From positions 1 to 32,667 of the forward strand of contig JAUXDG010000002.1 in assembly GCA_030618475.1 (NCBI GenBank): a stretch of 32,667 bases of DNA, written 5' to 3'. A program made the translations under genes and the position numbers. The notes under the pieces were generated by a model, which saw only the letters and a program-made list of their open reading frames with translations, did not search any database and had not been told where the DNA came from. Position 1 is the first letter of the stretch. Every line of letters begins with the position of its first letter. This DNA is from Gammaproteobacteria bacterium (lineage in GTDB: Bacteria > Pseudomonadota > Gammaproteobacteria > DSM-19610). Shown here piece by piece: positions 31,828 through 32,667 of this stretch.

Positions 31828-32667
31828 TTAGCGCTTGATGTTGGCTTCAGCTTCGGCCTTCATGCGTGCCTTCATGATGTTGAAGCCATGGTTGTCGTCA
31901 TCAGACGGACGCCAGGCCTTGGGCGGCTTGCCACCTTCGAACCAGCGATGCATCGGTGAGGCGAGTACCTCGGTCAACAGTACCTCGACCTTGTCAGCAC
32001 CCTCGGTGTTGCCGTTCTCGCGGGCATGCTTGATGGATTCGCGAATCCCCGGGACCATTTCCATATAGAAGCGGTGAGCAACCTCGAACACACCTTCCCA
32101 GTGGACATAGTCCGGGGCGAACATCGCGGCACCGTGACGAGCGCGACGACCTTCGTGGTGCCACAGGTAGAAGTAGTCCCATTCGATGGCTTCATTGAAC
32201 TTGACCGGGTCACGCAGGCCGTTCTGCAGCATGGAAACCACTAACTTCTTGGCTGGAATCAGAAATTTGTCGTTGAACATGACAACGAAGTTATCCAGCT
32301 GCTCGAAATGGCCGTCGACAATATTGTTGCCGTGACAGGCGCGACATACCGATTTCATGTCCTTGCGACGTTCCAGCCAGGGCTTGACATCCTTGCCCTT
32401 GCTGATGGCCTTGGAATCAACCCGTGCGGATACCGGCGCGCGCAGGTTCCAGGCGATGCGGTCGCCGATGTCATGCGTCACCGGCAGGTCCTTGGTGCGG
32501 GACATATGGCAGGTGGCGCAGGTCGGTGCGGCAGTGTAGTCCTCGCCAACGATCCACTTGCTGGAATCCAGATTCATCTCATCCTTATGAGCGCGGAAGG
32601 CGATACCGTGGGCGGACTCCTCATAGATTTCCTTCTGCGGATGGTCCGGGCCGAGGTGGCAGCGGCC
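31828..32667 (-). CDS. haoA: Hydroxylamine oxidoreductase-like multiheme cytochrome (3' part only)
   Basis: The frame is open to the window edge, so only the last 279 residues are visible; an internal Met at 32577 is not the start. Octaheme HAO family members contain the same run of features: a CxxCH cut by the edge (GRCHLGPDHP at the start of the fragment), EEScHGIAFR-like text (EESAHGIAFR), TCATCHMS, RKDMKSVCRACH, and the C-terminal helical block WDYFYLWHHEGRRARHGAAM-APDYVHWEGVFEVAHRFYME. Two complete haem sites and one partial site are seen; up to five more would lie outside. Enzymes of this family oxidise hydroxylamine or, in some lineages, reduce nitrite or hydroxylamine to ammonium. The catalytic cross-linking Tyr of oxidising HAO may be the Tyr in APDYVHW (32107-32109), but this needs an alignment. 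amt and the cytochrome follow it. Confidence 0.88.
   Translation of the reverse strand, partial: GRCHLGPDHPQKEIYEESAHGIAFRAHKDEMNLDSSKWIVGEDYTAAPTCATCHMSRTKDLPVTHDIGDRIAWNLRAPVSARVDSKAISKGKDVKPWLERRKDMKSVCRACHGNNIVDGHFEQLDNFVVMFNDKFLIPAKKLVVSMLQNGLRDPVKFNEAIEWDYFYLWHHEGRRARHGAAMFAPDYVHWEGVFEVAHRFYMEMVPGIRESIKHARENGNTEGADKVEVLLTEVLASPMHRWFEGGKPPKAWRPSDDDNHGFNIMKARMKAEAEANIKR

Overview
The window looks like a chromosomal segment of a gammaproteobacterium, probably a free-living respiratory (possibly chemolithotrophic) lineage. The gene orders hemA-prfA-prmC-(HMA-like gene)-moeB, lolB-ispE-tRNA-Gln-prs-rplY-pth-ychF-tRNA-Met, and mreBCD-mrdA-rodA-mltB-rlpA-dacA divergent from gatCAB are typical of Pseudomonas- and Chromatiales-like genomes. 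LolB, RlpA, MltB and PBP5 point to a Gram-negative rod. I cannot name the genus.

Layout. (1) 1-93: an AT-rich block with at least three, probably four, evenly spaced copies of the palindrome TATACG-N6-CGTATA. It overlies a near-consensus promoter that fires leftward out of the window. (2) 158-2873 (+): a LexA-controlled SOS operon, lexA-imuA-imuB, with two LexA boxes; the usual partner dnaE2 is not downstream. (3) 2897-12584 (-): the cell-shape and wall operon mreB-mreC-mreD-mrdA-rodA-mltB-rlpA-dacA, followed by dat (D-amino acid transaminase). mreC appears to start at a rare AUU codon. (4) 12734-15938 (+): gatC-gatA-gatB, the tRNA-dependent amidotransferase. (5) 15969-21138 (-): a JAMM/M67 metallopeptidase gene, moeB, an HMA-like small gene with a Cys-rich tail, prmC, prfA and hemA. 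(6) 21282-28280 (+): a TPR lipoprotein gene, lolB, ispE, tRNA-Gln, prs, rplY, pth, ychF and tRNA-Met. (7) 28496-32667 (-): a nitrogen-redox module running into the window edge: a hydroxylamine oxidoreductase (HAO)-like multiheme cytochrome (cut at its N-terminal side), an Amt ammonium channel, and a fused nine-heme cytochrome c / cytochrome b membrane protein whose start overlaps the amt stop.

How the parts work together. Regions 2 to 6 are mainly core functions: DNA-damage response, peptidoglycan elongation, Gln/Asn-tRNA formation, translation termination (PrfA and its methylase PrmC), the first committed haem-precursor step (HemA), and PRPP and ribosome-quality genes. Region 7 is the accessory and most interesting part. 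It combines an octaheme-type HAO relative, an ammonium channel and a candidate quinone-linked electron conduit directly beyond the tRNA-Met that ends the conserved block. This suggests hydroxylamine oxidation or nitrite/hydroxylamine ammonification.

Non-coding structure is also notable: three copies of an intergenic hairpin repeat built from CACGGAA units, a perfect 23-bp inverted repeat between prfA and prmC, a hairpin that can hide the stronger Shine-Dalgarno ahead of rplY, and a GC-rich hairpin between hao and amt.
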